Positions 14,656-21,802 of a stretch of 38,391 nt of DNA are shown one piece after another. The DNA comes from Deltaproteobacteria bacterium (GTDB lineage Bacteria; Bacillota; Desulfotomaculia; Desulfotomaculales; JAGUVT01). The notes beneath the pieces are model-generated. The model worked only from the letters and a program-made list of their open reading frames with translations. It did not search any database and was not told where the DNA came from. A program made the translations under genes and the position numbers. The stretch covers positions 1 to 38,391 of the forward strand of contig JAGUVT010000103.1 of assembly GCA_020062745.1 (NCBI GenBank), given 5' to 3'. How positions within the stretch are numbered: the first letter of the stretch is position 1; each line of letters opens with the position of its first letter.

Positions 14656-14680
14656 CTTCAATCTCCCTACTTTTCATTCC

Positions 14681-14725
14681 TTCTTCTTTCTTCTGACTCC
14701 TGAATCCCGGCTCCTGAACTCTCTA
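14681..14725. repeat. Dispersed repeat family E, copy 1
   Basis: Contains TTCTGACTCCTGAATCC and a second CTCCTGAACTC. The TTCTGACTCCTG core recurs at 15624-15655 (inverted) and 15726-15762. It lies directly behind the sigE stop. Confidence 0.65.
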
Positions 14726-14727
14726 AC

Positions 14728-15453
14728 TTATTCCATGCGGCGAATCTCTTTTTTCAACCGCCTGATAATCCTCTTCTCCAACCGGGAGATATAAGATTGG
14801 GAAATCCCCAGCAAATCCGCAACTTCTTTTTGGGTCCGCTCCAGGCCATTATTTAAACCAAACCGCAACTCCATAATCCTGCGCTCCCGTCCGGAAAGTT
14901 TTTGCAAAGCCAGGTAAAGCAGCTTTTTATCCACATCTTCTTCAATATACTTGTAAATAACATCATTCTCAGTACCCAGCACATCGGAAAGAAGCAGCTC
15001 ATTCCCATCCCAGTCGATATTAAGCGGTTCATCGAATGACACCTCGCTTCTTACTTTATTATTCCGCCGCAGGTACATTAAGATCTCATTTTCAATACAG
15101 CGGGAAGCGTAAGTAGCCAGTTTAATCTTTTTAGCAGGATCAAAGGTATTTACCGCTTTAATCAGGCCGATGGTACCAATTGATACCAGATCCTCAATAC
15201 CGACGCCGGTATTTTCAAACTTACGGGAAATATATACCACCAGGCGCAAATTGCGCTCGATCAAAACACTCCTTACAGCACCGTCACCGGATTCCAGCCG
15301 GTCAATTAAAAATAATTCCTCTTCAGTGGTCAGCGGCGGCGGCAACGCCTCGCTGCTGCCCACGTAAAATATCCGGGGCCGGTAACCAATCCACAAAAGA
15401 AATCGCAGCAGCGCCAGGCGCACGATCCATTTCAACCGCCAGAGGTTGCGCAA
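14728..15453 (-). CDS. sigE: Pro-sigma-E, early mother-cell sporulation sigma factor
   Basis: Made as an inactive precursor; SpoIIGA removes the hydrophobic N-terminal pro-sequence. Here the pro-sequence is [20 protein letters not shown] and continues to [15 protein letters not shown], the conserved processing neighbourhood. The core is nearly identical to known Sig[59 protein letters not shown] and the region 4 [21 protein letters not shown] place the start at the TTG at 15453, 8 nt behind GGAGG. The GTG at 15459 is too close to that site, and a farther GTG at 15498 lies inside a CACAGAG repeat. This gives 241 aa. It follows spoIIGA after 247 bp crowded with repeats. Confidence 0.96.
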   Translation of the reverse strand: MRNLWRLKWIVRLALLRFLLWIGYRPRIFYVGSSEALPPPLTTEEELFLIDRLESGDGAVRSVLIERNLRLVVYISRKFENTGVGIEDLVSIGTIGLIKAVNTFDPAKKIKLATYASRCIENEILMYLRRNNKVRSEVSFDEPLNIDWDGNELLLSDVLGTENDVIYKYIEEDVDKKLLYLALQKLSGRERRIMELRFGLNNGLERTQKEVADLLGISQSYISRLEKRIIRRLKKEIRRME

Positions 15454-15483
15454 AGCCACCCCCTCCCTTCTTAAGAAGAATTT

Positions 15484-15515
15484 AGCCACAGAGGTCACTA
15501 AAGAACACCGAGAAA
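15484..15515. repeat. Dispersed repeat family C (CACAGAG), degenerate copy
   Basis: GCCACAGAGGTCACTAAAGAACACCGAG: a degenerate series of CACAGAG-like units just upstream of the sigE ribosome site. Better copies lie at 15764-15797 and 29300-29329. Confidence 0.65.
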
Positions 15516-15524
15516 ATATCTAGA

Positions 15525-15566
15525 AATTCCAGGGACACTATACTTAATTCCGGTGACACAACACTA
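15525..15566. repeat. Dispersed repeat family B, tandem pair of 21-bp units
   Basis: Two direct units, AATTCCAGGGACACTATACT and AATTCCGGTGACACAACACT, each followed by one more base. A third unit stands alone at 27743-27763 (AATTCCGGGGACACAATACT). I recall similar sequences near REP-associated tyrosine transposases in other bacteria, but could not check this. Confidence 0.7.
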
Positions 15567-15590
15567 ATCTTGGACGAAGCAATCCCATAT

Positions 15591-15612
15591 AAGCCGTCAG
15601 CGTTCAGTCATA
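15591..15612. repeat. Dispersed repeat family F, degenerate copy
   Basis: AGCCGTCAGCGTTCAGTCATAA resembles the GCTGA(N) runs at 6819 and 15697 read on the other strand. Confidence 0.45.
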
Positions 15613-15623
15613 AGCATAAAGAA

Positions 15624-15655
15624 AGAATCCGGTAGTCAGGAGTCAGAATCCAGTA
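15624..15655. repeat. Dispersed repeat family E, copy 2 (inverted)
   Basis: AATCCGGTAGTCAGGAGTCAGAATCC: CAGGAGTCAGAA is the reverse complement of the TTCTGACTCCTG core at 14691 and 15729. Confidence 0.65.
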
Positions 15656-15696
15656 GAGATAAGACAATTAATAATGAATACCTTTTCCAAGCACCA

Positions 15697-15723
15697 ATAG
15701 CTAATAGCTGATAGCTGATAGCT
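15697..15723. repeat. Dispersed repeat family F, copy 3 (inside the end of spoIIGA)
   Basis: Consecutive AGCTAAT/AGCTGAT units. Read on the minus strand it encodes Leu-Ser-Ala-Ile-Ser-Tyr and the TAG stop of spoIIGA. Confidence 0.7.
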
Positions 15724-16723
15724 TTTTATTCTGACTCCTGTATTCTGTCTGCTGTATTCTTTCCTCTGAGCCCTCTGTGCTCTCTGTGGCAAAAATTGTT
15801 TTCCTTCCCATTGTTAGAAGATCCGGCGGCAGCAGGGCGTGGTAAGAACCTTCCGGATCAAGCCGCTTGTGGTAAACAGCGATAACCGCCTTCTCAAACT
15901 GCAGTAAATACCTACCCTGAACTACTTCGACCGTATCCGGCCGGAAACCGGCCAGTAAACCGCCGTCCCGCCCCAGTGACTGAAAAGGAATAAGGCAAAA
16001 ACGGCTTGACCAGCGGCTTTCACTAAGGGACTCAAGGCTGCGGAGACAAACCGGATCACCCGGCGACGCCAAAACCTGCTGTAATACCGGAGGCAAAACC
16101 GGTTTCAAAACATCGTATTCAACTATAATTACCGGCTGCATGGTCATGGGATCGCTCAACCGGTTACCGGTATCAAGCAGGGCTTTTACCTCTATCTGCC
16201 GGTCCCAAAAGCCGATCTTCAGCACCATTTTAAAAAGGCCTTCGGTCAACCGGCTGCGCATCAGGGCAGTATACCCCCTGACCGCCGCCCAAAAAGCAAG
16301 TAACGCCAGCAGGGTACCGTACCAGAAATAATCACCGATGACCATCAGCACGCCACCAATATCACCGGCCGGCAAGGGACCGGAATGCAAGAAAAAAATA
16401 AATCCGAACACCAGGCCGCCTAAAGCAAATGAAGTCAGGTAAAAACAGCCCAGGCAGGTAAAAAACCTGGCTGGCGGCAGGGGAGCAAAAGCCGCCAGGA
16501 TAATCAAAAAAGAAACTGCAATCTTAAAACCAGTGGCCAACAAAAAATTTAAACCAGGTAGGAAAACAGTCAGCACATAGAGGGCTCCCAGCGCCGACCC
16601 GCTCAAAAGCCGCATTTTGTTTGCCGACACCCGGCTCAACCTGGCGGTAGCCCACAGGATAATGTAATTCATCACCAGGTTACCAAGGATTACCTGGTCA
16701 AGGTAAACAGTGTACCCCGTCAT
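15701..16723 (-). CDS. spoIIGA: Sporulation sigma-E processing peptidase SpoIIGA
   Basis: Membrane aspartic protease of the mother cell that cleaves pro-sigma-E when SpoIIR signals from the forespore. The N-terminal half has five to six hydrophobic segments (YTVYLDQVILGNLVMNYIIL onward). The C-terminal protease domain holds ALLDTGNRLSDPMTMQPVII, with the catalytic Asp-Thr-Gly. VQGRYLLQFEKAVIAVYHK and YHALLPPDLL close the normal family sequence. The ATG at 16723 follows GGGGGGTAACG. The last 32 residues (from TIFATESTEG to the end) are encoded by three repeat families in a row (C, E, F), making this protein about 30 residues longer than the typical form. Next gene: sigE, its substrate. Confidence 0.95.
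   Translation of the reverse strand: MTGYTVYLDQVILGNLVMNYIILWATARLSRVSANKMRLLSGSALGALYVLTVFLPGLNFLLATGFKIAVSFLIILAAFAPLPPARFFTCLGCFYLTSFALGGLVFGFIFFLHSGPLPAGDIGGVLMVIGDYFWYGTLLALLAFWAAVRGYTALMRSRLTEGLFKMVLKIGFWDRQIEVKALLDTGNRLSDPMTMQPVIIVEYDVLKPVLPPVLQQVLASPGDPVCLRSLESLSESRWSSRFCLIPFQSLGRDGGLLAGFRPDTVEVVQGRYLLQFEKAVIAVYHKRLDPEGSYHALLPPDLLTMGRKTIFATESTEGSEERIQQTEYRSQNKKLSAISY
15726..15762. repeat. Dispersed repeat family E, copy 3 (inside spoIIGA)
   Basis: TTCTGACTCCTGTATTCTG then CTGCTGTATTC. On the minus strand it encodes the Gln-Gln-Thr-Glu-Tyr-Arg-Ser-Gln-Asn part of the SpoIIGA tail. Confidence 0.7.
15764..15797. repeat. Dispersed repeat family C (CACAGAG), copy inside spoIIGA
   Basis: On the minus strand it reads ACAATTTTTGCCACAGAG followed by AGCACAGAGG. 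About 28 bp are identical to 29300-29327 in the murD-mraY gap. In spoIIGA it encodes Thr-Ile-Phe-Ala-Thr-Glu-Ser-Thr-Glu. Confidence 0.85.
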
Positions 16724-16816
16724 TCGTTACCCCCCAGCCGGGTCTGAAAGTTAAAACGGCCCGCATTACCAGTATATGGCCAAAACTATGTGAATATGAC
16801 AGGCATTATAAACACT

Positions 16817-16848
16817 AAAACCCCGGCTTCCATTATACATCGCCGGGG
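16817..16848 (-). terminator. Intrinsic terminator after ftsZ
   Basis: Minus strand CCCCGGC (16848-16842) pairs with GCCGGGG (16827-16821), followed by TTTT. It would end the division-gene transcript 45 nt behind the ftsZ stop. The loop contains a TATAAT that may belong to a spoIIGA promoter. Confidence 0.65.
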
Positions 16849-16880
16849 CGGAAAAATTTGTCATCATATGGTTTGTCGTA
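16832..16880 (-). promoter_or_regulatory. Possible Spo0A-dependent promoter of spoIIGA-sigE
   Basis: Minus strand TACGACA (16880-16874) matches the Spo0A box TTCGACA at 6 of 7 positions. ATGACA (16864-16859) is a -35-like element, and TATAAT (16837-16832) follows after 21 bp. An over-long spacer with Spo0A boxes at the -35 region is known for the Bacillus spoIIG promoter (22 bp). The elements are visible; the function is inferred. Confidence 0.4.
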
Positions 16881-16893
16881 TAATTTTTTCCAT

Positions 16894-17943
16894 TCATCGC
16901 CGGCGCAGGAAGGCCGGGATGTCGAGTTCATCATGCTGGGCAAAAGGCTTGATTTCCAGATCAGACCGGGAACGCAATTTTTTCTGGCCCTTCTGGTCAA
17001 AACCGGTTGCAATCACCGTAACCCGCACTTCTTCTTCCAGCCTTTCATCAATAACCGCACCGAAAATAATATTAGCCTCGGGGTCCGCCGCCTGAGCAAT
17101 AATCTCGGCTGCTTCATTAACTTCAAAAAGCCCGAGTGAACTGCCGCCGGTAATGTTCAAGAGCACTCCCCTGGCCCCTTCAATCGAAGTTTCCAGGAGA
17201 GGGCTGGAAATAGCCATGCGGGCTGCATCAGCAGCCCTACTCTCACCGCTGGCACTGCCTATGCCCATCAAGGCCGAACCGGTTTCCTTCATGATCGTCT
17301 TTACATCGGCAAAATCCAGGTTAATCAAGCCGGGCACGGCAATTAAATCAGATATTCCCTGTACTCCCTGACGCAACACATCATCGGCAATACGAAAAGC
17401 CTCAATGATCGAAGTATGCTTCTCAATAACCTGCAGAAGGCGGTCGTTTGGAATGGTAATAAGAGTATCCACTTTTTCTTTTAAGGACTCAATTCCTTCC
17501 TCGGCCTGGGTCAATCTCTTGCGGCCTTCAAAGGTAAACGGTTTGGTCACTACTCCAACCGTAAGGGCCCCCAGTTCCTTTGCCACCTCGGCTACTACCG
17601 GAGATGCCCCGGTACCCGTGCCTCCTCCCATACCGGCAGTGACAAATACCATGTCGGAACCCCTCAGCGATTGCATAATTTCTTCCCGGTTCTCCTCTGC
17701 TGCTTTGATCCCAACCTCGGGATTTCCTCCTGAACCCAATCCCTTGGTAAGCTTCGCTCCAATTTGAATCTTCTGGTTAGCTTGAGCCAGGTACAGCGCC
17801 TGGGCATCAGTGTTTACGGCAATAAACTCCACCCCTTTTAAACCAGCGCTAATCATCCGGTTGACAGCATTGTTTCCACCGCCCCCAACCCCGATAACCT
17901 TTATACTGGCAAACCGCTCAAGGTCAATCTCAAAATCAAGCAT
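16894..17943 (-). CDS. ftsZ: Cell division protein FtsZ
   Basis: Tubulin-like GTPase that forms the division ring. The tubulin signature [12 protein letters not shown] is complete, preceded by [16 protein letters not shown] and [18 protein letters not shown] is the synergy-loop region. The C-terminal peptide [10 protein letters not shown], which binds FtsA, SepF and other partners, is intact. At 349 aa the length is normal, with a short linker. The ATG at 17943 overlaps the end of ftsA by 8 nt. It is the last gene of the division cluster, before a terminator and the sporulation genes. Confidence 0.98.
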   Translation of the reverse strand: MLDFEIDLERFASIKVIGVGGGGNNAVNRMISAGLKGVEFIAVNTDAQALYLAQANQKIQIGAKLTKGLGSGGNPEVGIKAAEENREEIMQSLRGSDMVFVTAGMGGGTGTGASPVVAEVAKELGALTVGVVTKPFTFEGRKRLTQAEEGIESLKEKVDTLITIPNDRLLQVIEKHTSIIEAFRIADDVLRQGVQGISDLIAVPGLINLDFADVKTIMKETGSALMGIGSASGESRAADAARMAISSPLLETSIEGARGVLLNITGGSSLGLFEVNEAAEIIAQAADPEANIIFGAVIDERLEEEVRVTVIATGFDQKGQKKLRSRSDLEIKPFAQHDELDIPAFLRRR

Positions 17944-19015
17944 ACCTTAATCCTCCCGTGGAAATTTTTAAAAAGCCGTATTTGATCAGGCCGATACATT
18001 CAGCATAGGCCGGTCCTTGCACTAAATTGCCTGCCTTTACCACTCCCAACCGTACTGGAAGATTAAGATGACTTTCTACCAGTGCAGGCAACCCTGGCAG
18101 TAAAGATACACCACCCGCAAGAACTACTCCCCCGGGCAGAAGACCCGGGTAACGAAAACTTCCTATGGCATCCTTTACCAGGTCCAATATTTCAGACAGA
18201 CGGGGTTCAATGATTGAAGACACCTCTTCAGCAACAGACACAACCCGTCCGTAATTTTTCTGTACTTCTTCCGCCCGAGCCAGGGAGGTATGCAACCCGA
18301 TAGCCAAATCGCTGGTAATGTACCCACCGCCTACCGGAAGCACTATGGCATGCACAACAGAACCCTTCTTGAAAACAGTTACAGATGTAGTCCCGGCACC
18401 AATCGTAAGCTGGATTACTCCCCGTTCCCTCTCTAATGGGCTCAATAAAACCACTGATGCAACCAGAGGATTAAATACTATTTCCTTTACCGTAAGGCCA
18501 GCCTTTATAACACTTTGCACCAGTTTCTGAAGATCAAGAGCACAACCGGCGATCGCTATCGCTTCCAATTTTATACCACCGGGCCCAATCACCGGCGTAT
18601 CTCCACCCTCGGATTCTCCCGGCATAATATGGAGAATCTTTTCACCCGGCAGCGCTTTTTCCGGCTTCAGGGCCAGCAACATGGATTCATTATCAGACTT
18701 ATCAATTCCGCGGCGGATACCGTCAATTGCCAGCATAAACCTTTTTCTTCTTACCACCACGCCAGCTCCGGCATATCCTGTATAAGCGGATAAAACCTTC
18801 ACCCCGGCCATTTTTTCAGCTTTTTTTACGGCCTGCCGGATTGATTGCGCCACATTATCAACATTTACTACTACACCCTTACGCATTCCAACCGTCGGGC
18901 ATTCTCCAAAACCAATTATCCGGAACGAATTAATATTGCCTTCGGCAATTACTGCTGCCGTTTTTCCAGTGCCGACATCAAGGCCTACTATCGTATTTGC
19001 TTGCTTCAAAGCCAA
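17936..19015 (-). CDS. ftsA: Cell division protein FtsA (divergent, no C-terminal membrane helix)
   Basis: Actin-like ATPase that tethers FtsZ to the membrane. Core: [52 protein letters not shown] and [19 protein letters not shown]. Two features differ from the family. The second phosphate motif reads TIGAGTTSV instead of DIGGGTTD. The protein stops at [17 protein letters not shown], so the linker and C-terminal amphipathic helix found in other FtsA proteins are absent. The end overlaps the ftsZ start, so truncation by sequencing error is unlikely. The start is unsure: TTG at 19015 (8 nt behind GGGGG), GTG at 19030 (8 nt behind GGTGGG), or TTG at 19123. The last adds a Trp-rich extension that could itself bind membrane. 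Confidence 0.9.
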   Translation of the reverse strand: MALKQANTIVGLDVGTGKTAAVIAEGNINSFRIIGFGECPTVGMRKGVVVNVDNVAQSIRQAVKKAEKMAGVKVLSAYTGYAGAGVVVRRKRFMLAIDGIRRGIDKSDNESMLLALKPEKALPGEKILHIMPGESEGGDTPVIGPGGIKLEAIAIAGCALDLQKLVQSVIKAGLTVKEIVFNPLVASVVLLSPLERERGVIQLTIGAGTTSVTVFKKGSVVHAIVLPVGGGYITSDLAIGLHTSLARAEEVQKNYGRVVSVAEEVSSIIEPRLSEILDLVKDAIGSFRYPGLLPGGVVLAGGVSLLPGLPALVESHLNLPVRLGVVKAGNLVQGPAYAECIGLIKYGFLKISTGGLRYA

Positions 19016-19150
19016 ATCCAGCACCCCCACGTGCTGCACCCACCAGATACGCCCCCATAACCCCGCCCAGCCGGTCCAATGCTGCAACCCAAAAACCGGG
19101 GGCTCAAATTTCGCTCCAACCAAACCTTGCTTATCCTGTTATGATTCCAC

Positions 19151-19173
19151 ACAAAAGGCAATTTCCCTTTTGT
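19151..19173. other. Hairpin between sbp and ftsA
   Basis: ACAAAAGG and CCTTTTGT are perfect eight-base inverted arms around a seven-base loop. On the minus strand no T-run follows, so it is not a typical terminator. It may be an operator or an RNA-processing element in front of ftsA-ftsZ. Confidence 0.5.
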
Positions 19174-19181
19174 CTCAAAAA

Positions 19182-19523
19182 TTATTTTTTTAGCAGATAA
19201 CGACGGATAATAGCCAGGTTCTGAAATAACCGCACTCCAAAGGCCACTACCGCCGCCAGGTAAAGATCAATGCCCAGCCGCTCGCCGATAAAAGCCAATC
19301 CTGCCGCTAAAAGCGCATTGCTAAAAAAACCGGTAAGGAAAATGTTATTATCAAAGTGATCCTCCATAGCCGCCCGGATACCGCCAAAAACCGAATCCAG
19401 GGCAGCCAGGACGGCTACAGACATGTACTTGGCATAAGCCTGAGGCAGGACCAGGGGTACATTCAAGCCGATCAGCACTCCCACTGCCAGACCGAGAACC
19501 GCCAGCCCAATTCCAAACCACAT
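19182..19523 (-). CDS. sbp: Small basic protein Sbp (DUF1290)
   Basis: A 113-aa integral membrane protein of the DUF1290 family that sits between the DUF881 genes and ftsA in many Firmicutes; its function is unknown. Three to four hydrophobic segments are visible (MWFGIGLAVLGLAVGVLIGL, the YAKYMSVAVLAALDSVFGG region, FLTGFFSNALLAAGLAFIG and YLAAVVAFGVRLFQNLA), with a conserved GGIRAAMEDHFDNNIFL loop. The start ATG at 19523 follows AAAGGATGA; the 13 extra upstream codons overlap the previous gene. Position in the cluster equals that of Bacillus sbp. Confidence 0.9.
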   Translation of the reverse strand: MWFGIGLAVLGLAVGVLIGLNVPLVLPQAYAKYMSVAVLAALDSVFGGIRAAMEDHFDNNIFLTGFFSNALLAAGLAFIGERLGIDLYLAAVVAFGVRLFQNLAIIRRYLLKK

Positions 19524-19530
19524 AAACAAC

Positions 19531-20238
19531 TCATCCTTTCTGTACCGACTTGGCATAATCAAAACTTAAATCACCTTTAAAAGCAGGTATAGCCACCCGT
19601 TCTCTTGCCTGTATTGTAACCATAATACCCAGAGTACTCAAATATTCCGCCAGTCCCCCTTTTGCTTCCAGGCTGCTTTTCAACACTTCGGCATTGCCAA
19701 TAGCTGTTACCTTGTATGGCATGGAAATTCTCGCCAGATTAACATTAATATGATTCCCGATCATCCGGATCTCGGTGGTAGCCATAACCCTCTGGCCGTT
19801 AATGGCTATGGCATCCGCCCCTGCCCCACGCAGTTCATTAACTAACTTTAACAGGTCATCATCCCTGACGATATACGAGGTAGAAGCATTACCGGCACCG
19901 GTTTCTCCCAACAAATCACTCAAAGTAATCTCTATACCCGGGCCGGTTACCGGTACCAGCCCGGCTATTAATTTTGTCTTTTCCAGTTCGCCGCGCAGGG
20001 CTATATTAGCTTCACCTGCGCTTTTACCAGCTATAGCCAATTTTGCCGTCAAATCATCAATTTCATCATCAAGCTGAGCTTTTTCTTTCTCCAGTTGTTT
20101 TTTTTCAATAGTCAGTTCCTGTACCCGGTCATAAGGCACGCTATGGCTGATACTACTGGTATTACGAAACTGGAAAGCCAGCATCAATCCGAGAATGACG
20201 GCCACAGCAGCAATTGAAAAATAAATCGGCCTGTTCAA
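19531..20238 (-). CDS. DUF881 membrane-anchored protein (YlxX-like)
   Basis: Single N-terminal membrane helix (YFSIAAVAVILGLMLAFQF), then a coiled coil (about residues 42-72), then the DUF881 domain with VPVTGPGIEITLSD, AGADAIAINGQRVMATTEIR and PYKVTAIGNAEVL. The domain is extracytoplasmic by topology. Two DUF881 genes occur in this position in Bacillus (ylxW, ylxX) between divIB and sbp; their role is not established, though the context points to division or envelope assembly. The start is TTG at 20238. It is a paralogue of the next gene upstream. Confidence 0.9.
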   Translation of the reverse strand: MNRPIYFSIAAVAVILGLMLAFQFRNTSSISHSVPYDRVQELTIEKKQLEKEKAQLDDEIDDLTAKLAIAGKSAGEANIALRGELEKTKLIAGLVPVTGPGIEITLSDLLGETGAGNASTSYIVRDDDLLKLVNELRGAGADAIAINGQRVMATTEIRMIGNHINVNLARISMPYKVTAIGNAEVLKSSLEAKGGLAEYLSTLGIMVTIQARERVAIPAFKGDLSFDYAKSVQKG

Positions 20239-20273
20239 GAAGTCTCTCCCCTCATGATCTGCTTTATTTTTGA

Positions 20274-20975
20274 TTACCCGGCCGGCCGGGCATACTCAAA
20301 CTTAATCCCACCGGTATAAGCCGGGACAGTAACCTGTGACAGTTTCTTTACCGTTATTTGAATTCCCCAAAACTGCAGGATCTCTGCCACTCCACCCCTC
20401 ATTTTCAAGGCGTTTTCCAGCGTATCCGGATTGCCGATAGCAGTAATTATATAAGGCGGGGCCAACCGCTTATTTTTATTCAGGACAACCGTTGGTCCGG
20501 TGCAACGCACCTCGGTAGTGGCCAGCAACCGCTGACCATTAAAGGCAATTGCTTCTGCTCCTGCCGCTTTCAGTTCATTCAACACCCGCAACACATCTTC
20601 GTCATGCAGCACATAAAGGTTGGGGTTATCGCCCGGGCGCAAATTAATGTTACTATCATTTAAAGTAATTTCTATACCCGGTCCGGTAACATCAGTAACA
20701 CCGGCTACAATCCTGGCCAGTTCCAGTTCCTTTTTTAGAGCATCTCCCCCTATGCCTGCTGTAGCCTTGTCCAACTGCTCCCGCAGGCTTGCTACCTGCG
20801 CCTGAGAAAAATCCCGCTCTTTCTTTAACTGGCCAACCTGAGCAGAGAGTTCTTGCGCCCGCTGAACAGGCACATTTATGCGCACATCCCTGGTAATCCG
20901 GTATTGGAAAGCTAATACAATCCCCAAAATCAGAGCTGCTATAGCCAGAATCCACTGGAACCCCCCGACACGCAA
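20274..20975 (-). CDS. DUF881 membrane-anchored protein (YlxW-like)
   Basis: Same architecture as its downstream neighbour: one membrane helix (WILAIAALILGIVLAFQY), a coiled coil (about residues 40-72), and a DUF881 domain with DVTGPGIEITLND, AGAEAIAFNGQRLLATTEVR and PYIITAIGNPDTLENAL. The pair clearly arose by tandem duplication and the two proteins may form heteromers. The start is TTG at 20975, 12 nt after the ftsQ gene. Function unknown; the conserved place in the division cluster is the only clue. Confidence 0.9.
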   Translation of the reverse strand: MRVGGFQWILAIAALILGIVLAFQYRITRDVRINVPVQRAQELSAQVGQLKKERDFSQAQVASLREQLDKATAGIGGDALKKELELARIVAGVTDVTGPGIEITLNDSNINLRPGDNPNLYVLHDEDVLRVLNELKAAGAEAIAFNGQRLLATTEVRCTGPTVVLNKNKRLAPPYIITAIGNPDTLENALKMRGGVAEILQFWGIQITVKKLSQVTVPAYTGGIKFEYARPAG

Positions 20976-20987
20976 AGAAACCTCCCC

Positions 20988-21716
20988 CTAGCGTTTGTAC
21001 TTAAAAACCGGCTTCCCGGCATAAGACAGGTCTATATATTCTATCTTCTCTTCCTGATCATGCAATCCTTTCAAAACTAAAGACAGCACTTTTCCCTTAC
21101 CCTGAATATTATCGCCACCACCAAGCCGGCATTGAATACCGGCAAGAGTATAAACCCTAAACTGGCACTGTTCCGTCCGGTGAATCTCAGATAATTGCGC
21201 TCGCACCTCTTCCGGCAAGCCCGCCAGCACCGCCAGGGTTTCTTTAAACCCGTCCGCTTCCACCGGTTGACCCAGACTAATCCCTTCCCCTTTCACCCCG
21301 GTGATTATCGGAAGTCCCCTGGTGGCGGCGTCCCCTTTTTGCAAATAAACCCCTTCCTCATCCACTTCGATAAAGCCGTTCTCAGCCGGCAATAGCCCCA
21401 GAGGCTTTCTCTCCTCAATGTCGATTGTCACCATAGCAGGCAGGTTGCGGACAAGCCGGGCTTTTTTTACCATCGGCAATAACTGTAAATTAACAGCAGC
21501 ATCATGCAGGTTTAATTTAAAAATATTGGTACCGGTACTGATACCGGAAACAGCCACAATTTCATCCCCGGACAGGTACTGATTGCCTCTGACCTCAATC
21601 CGGCGCACCTCAAACAGAGGTGAGCGGAGCAAAACAAATCCAGCAATCAAAACCAAAAGAATAAAAAAAATACTCTCTATCAGATTCCACCGCCGTTTAG
21701 GCTTATAAGTGACCAA
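20988..21716 (-). CDS. ftsQ: Cell division protein FtsQ/DivIB
   Basis: Bitopic divisome protein that links FtsL and its partners. It has a short basic cytoplasmic tail, one membrane helix (SIFFILLVLIAGFVLL), then the POTRA domain (SPLFEVRRIEVRGNQYLSGDEIVAVSGISTG), followed by the beta domain with TIDIEERKPLGLLP. At 242 aa it has the usual size. The start is TTG at 21716. It is preceded by a T-rich terminator-like element at the end of murA and a TATAAT, so it may begin a sub-operon ftsQ-DUF881-DUF881-sbp-ftsA-ftsZ. Confidence 0.93.
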   Translation of the reverse strand: MVTYKPKRRWNLIESIFFILLVLIAGFVLLRSPLFEVRRIEVRGNQYLSGDEIVAVSGISTGTNIFKLNLHDAAVNLQLLPMVKKARLVRNLPAMVTIDIEERKPLGLLPAENGFIEVDEEGVYLQKGDAATRGLPIITGVKGEGISLGQPVEADGFKETLAVLAGLPEEVRAQLSEIHRTEQCQFRVYTLAGIQCRLGGGDNIQGKGKVLSLVLKGLHDQEEKIEYIDLSYAGKPVFKYKR

Positions 21717-21738
21717 TATCTACACTCCGTTATTAACA

Positions 21739-21744
21739 ATTATA
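21739..21744 (-). promoter_or_regulatory. Possible -10 element before ftsQ
   Basis: Minus strand TATAAT at 21744-21739, 23 nt before the ftsQ start, in the only real gap of this part of the cluster and just behind a possible terminator. A good -35 is not visible. Confidence 0.35.
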
Positions 21745-21771
21745 TACTACAAACCTGTCCAGAGAAAAGTT

Positions 21772-21802
21772 AAAAAAAAGAGCCACTTTAACCGTGCACT
21801 CT
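21772..21802 (-). terminator. Terminator-like hairpin overlapping the murA stop codon
   Basis: Minus strand AGAG-TG-CAC ... GTG-G-CTCT, seven pairs with one small internal loop, then eight T. The 5' arm lies in the last murA codons and the loop contains its TAA. Confidence 0.5.

Noticed and set aside
15454-15498. Upstream GTG start for sigE at 15498
   Set aside because: It lies within a CACAGAG repeat and ahead of the only good ribosome site (GGAGG before 15453).
16805-16810. Second TATAAT upstream of spoIIGA as promoter
   Set aside because: No acceptable -35 at any normal distance; the other TATAAT with the Spo0A-like box is the better candidate.
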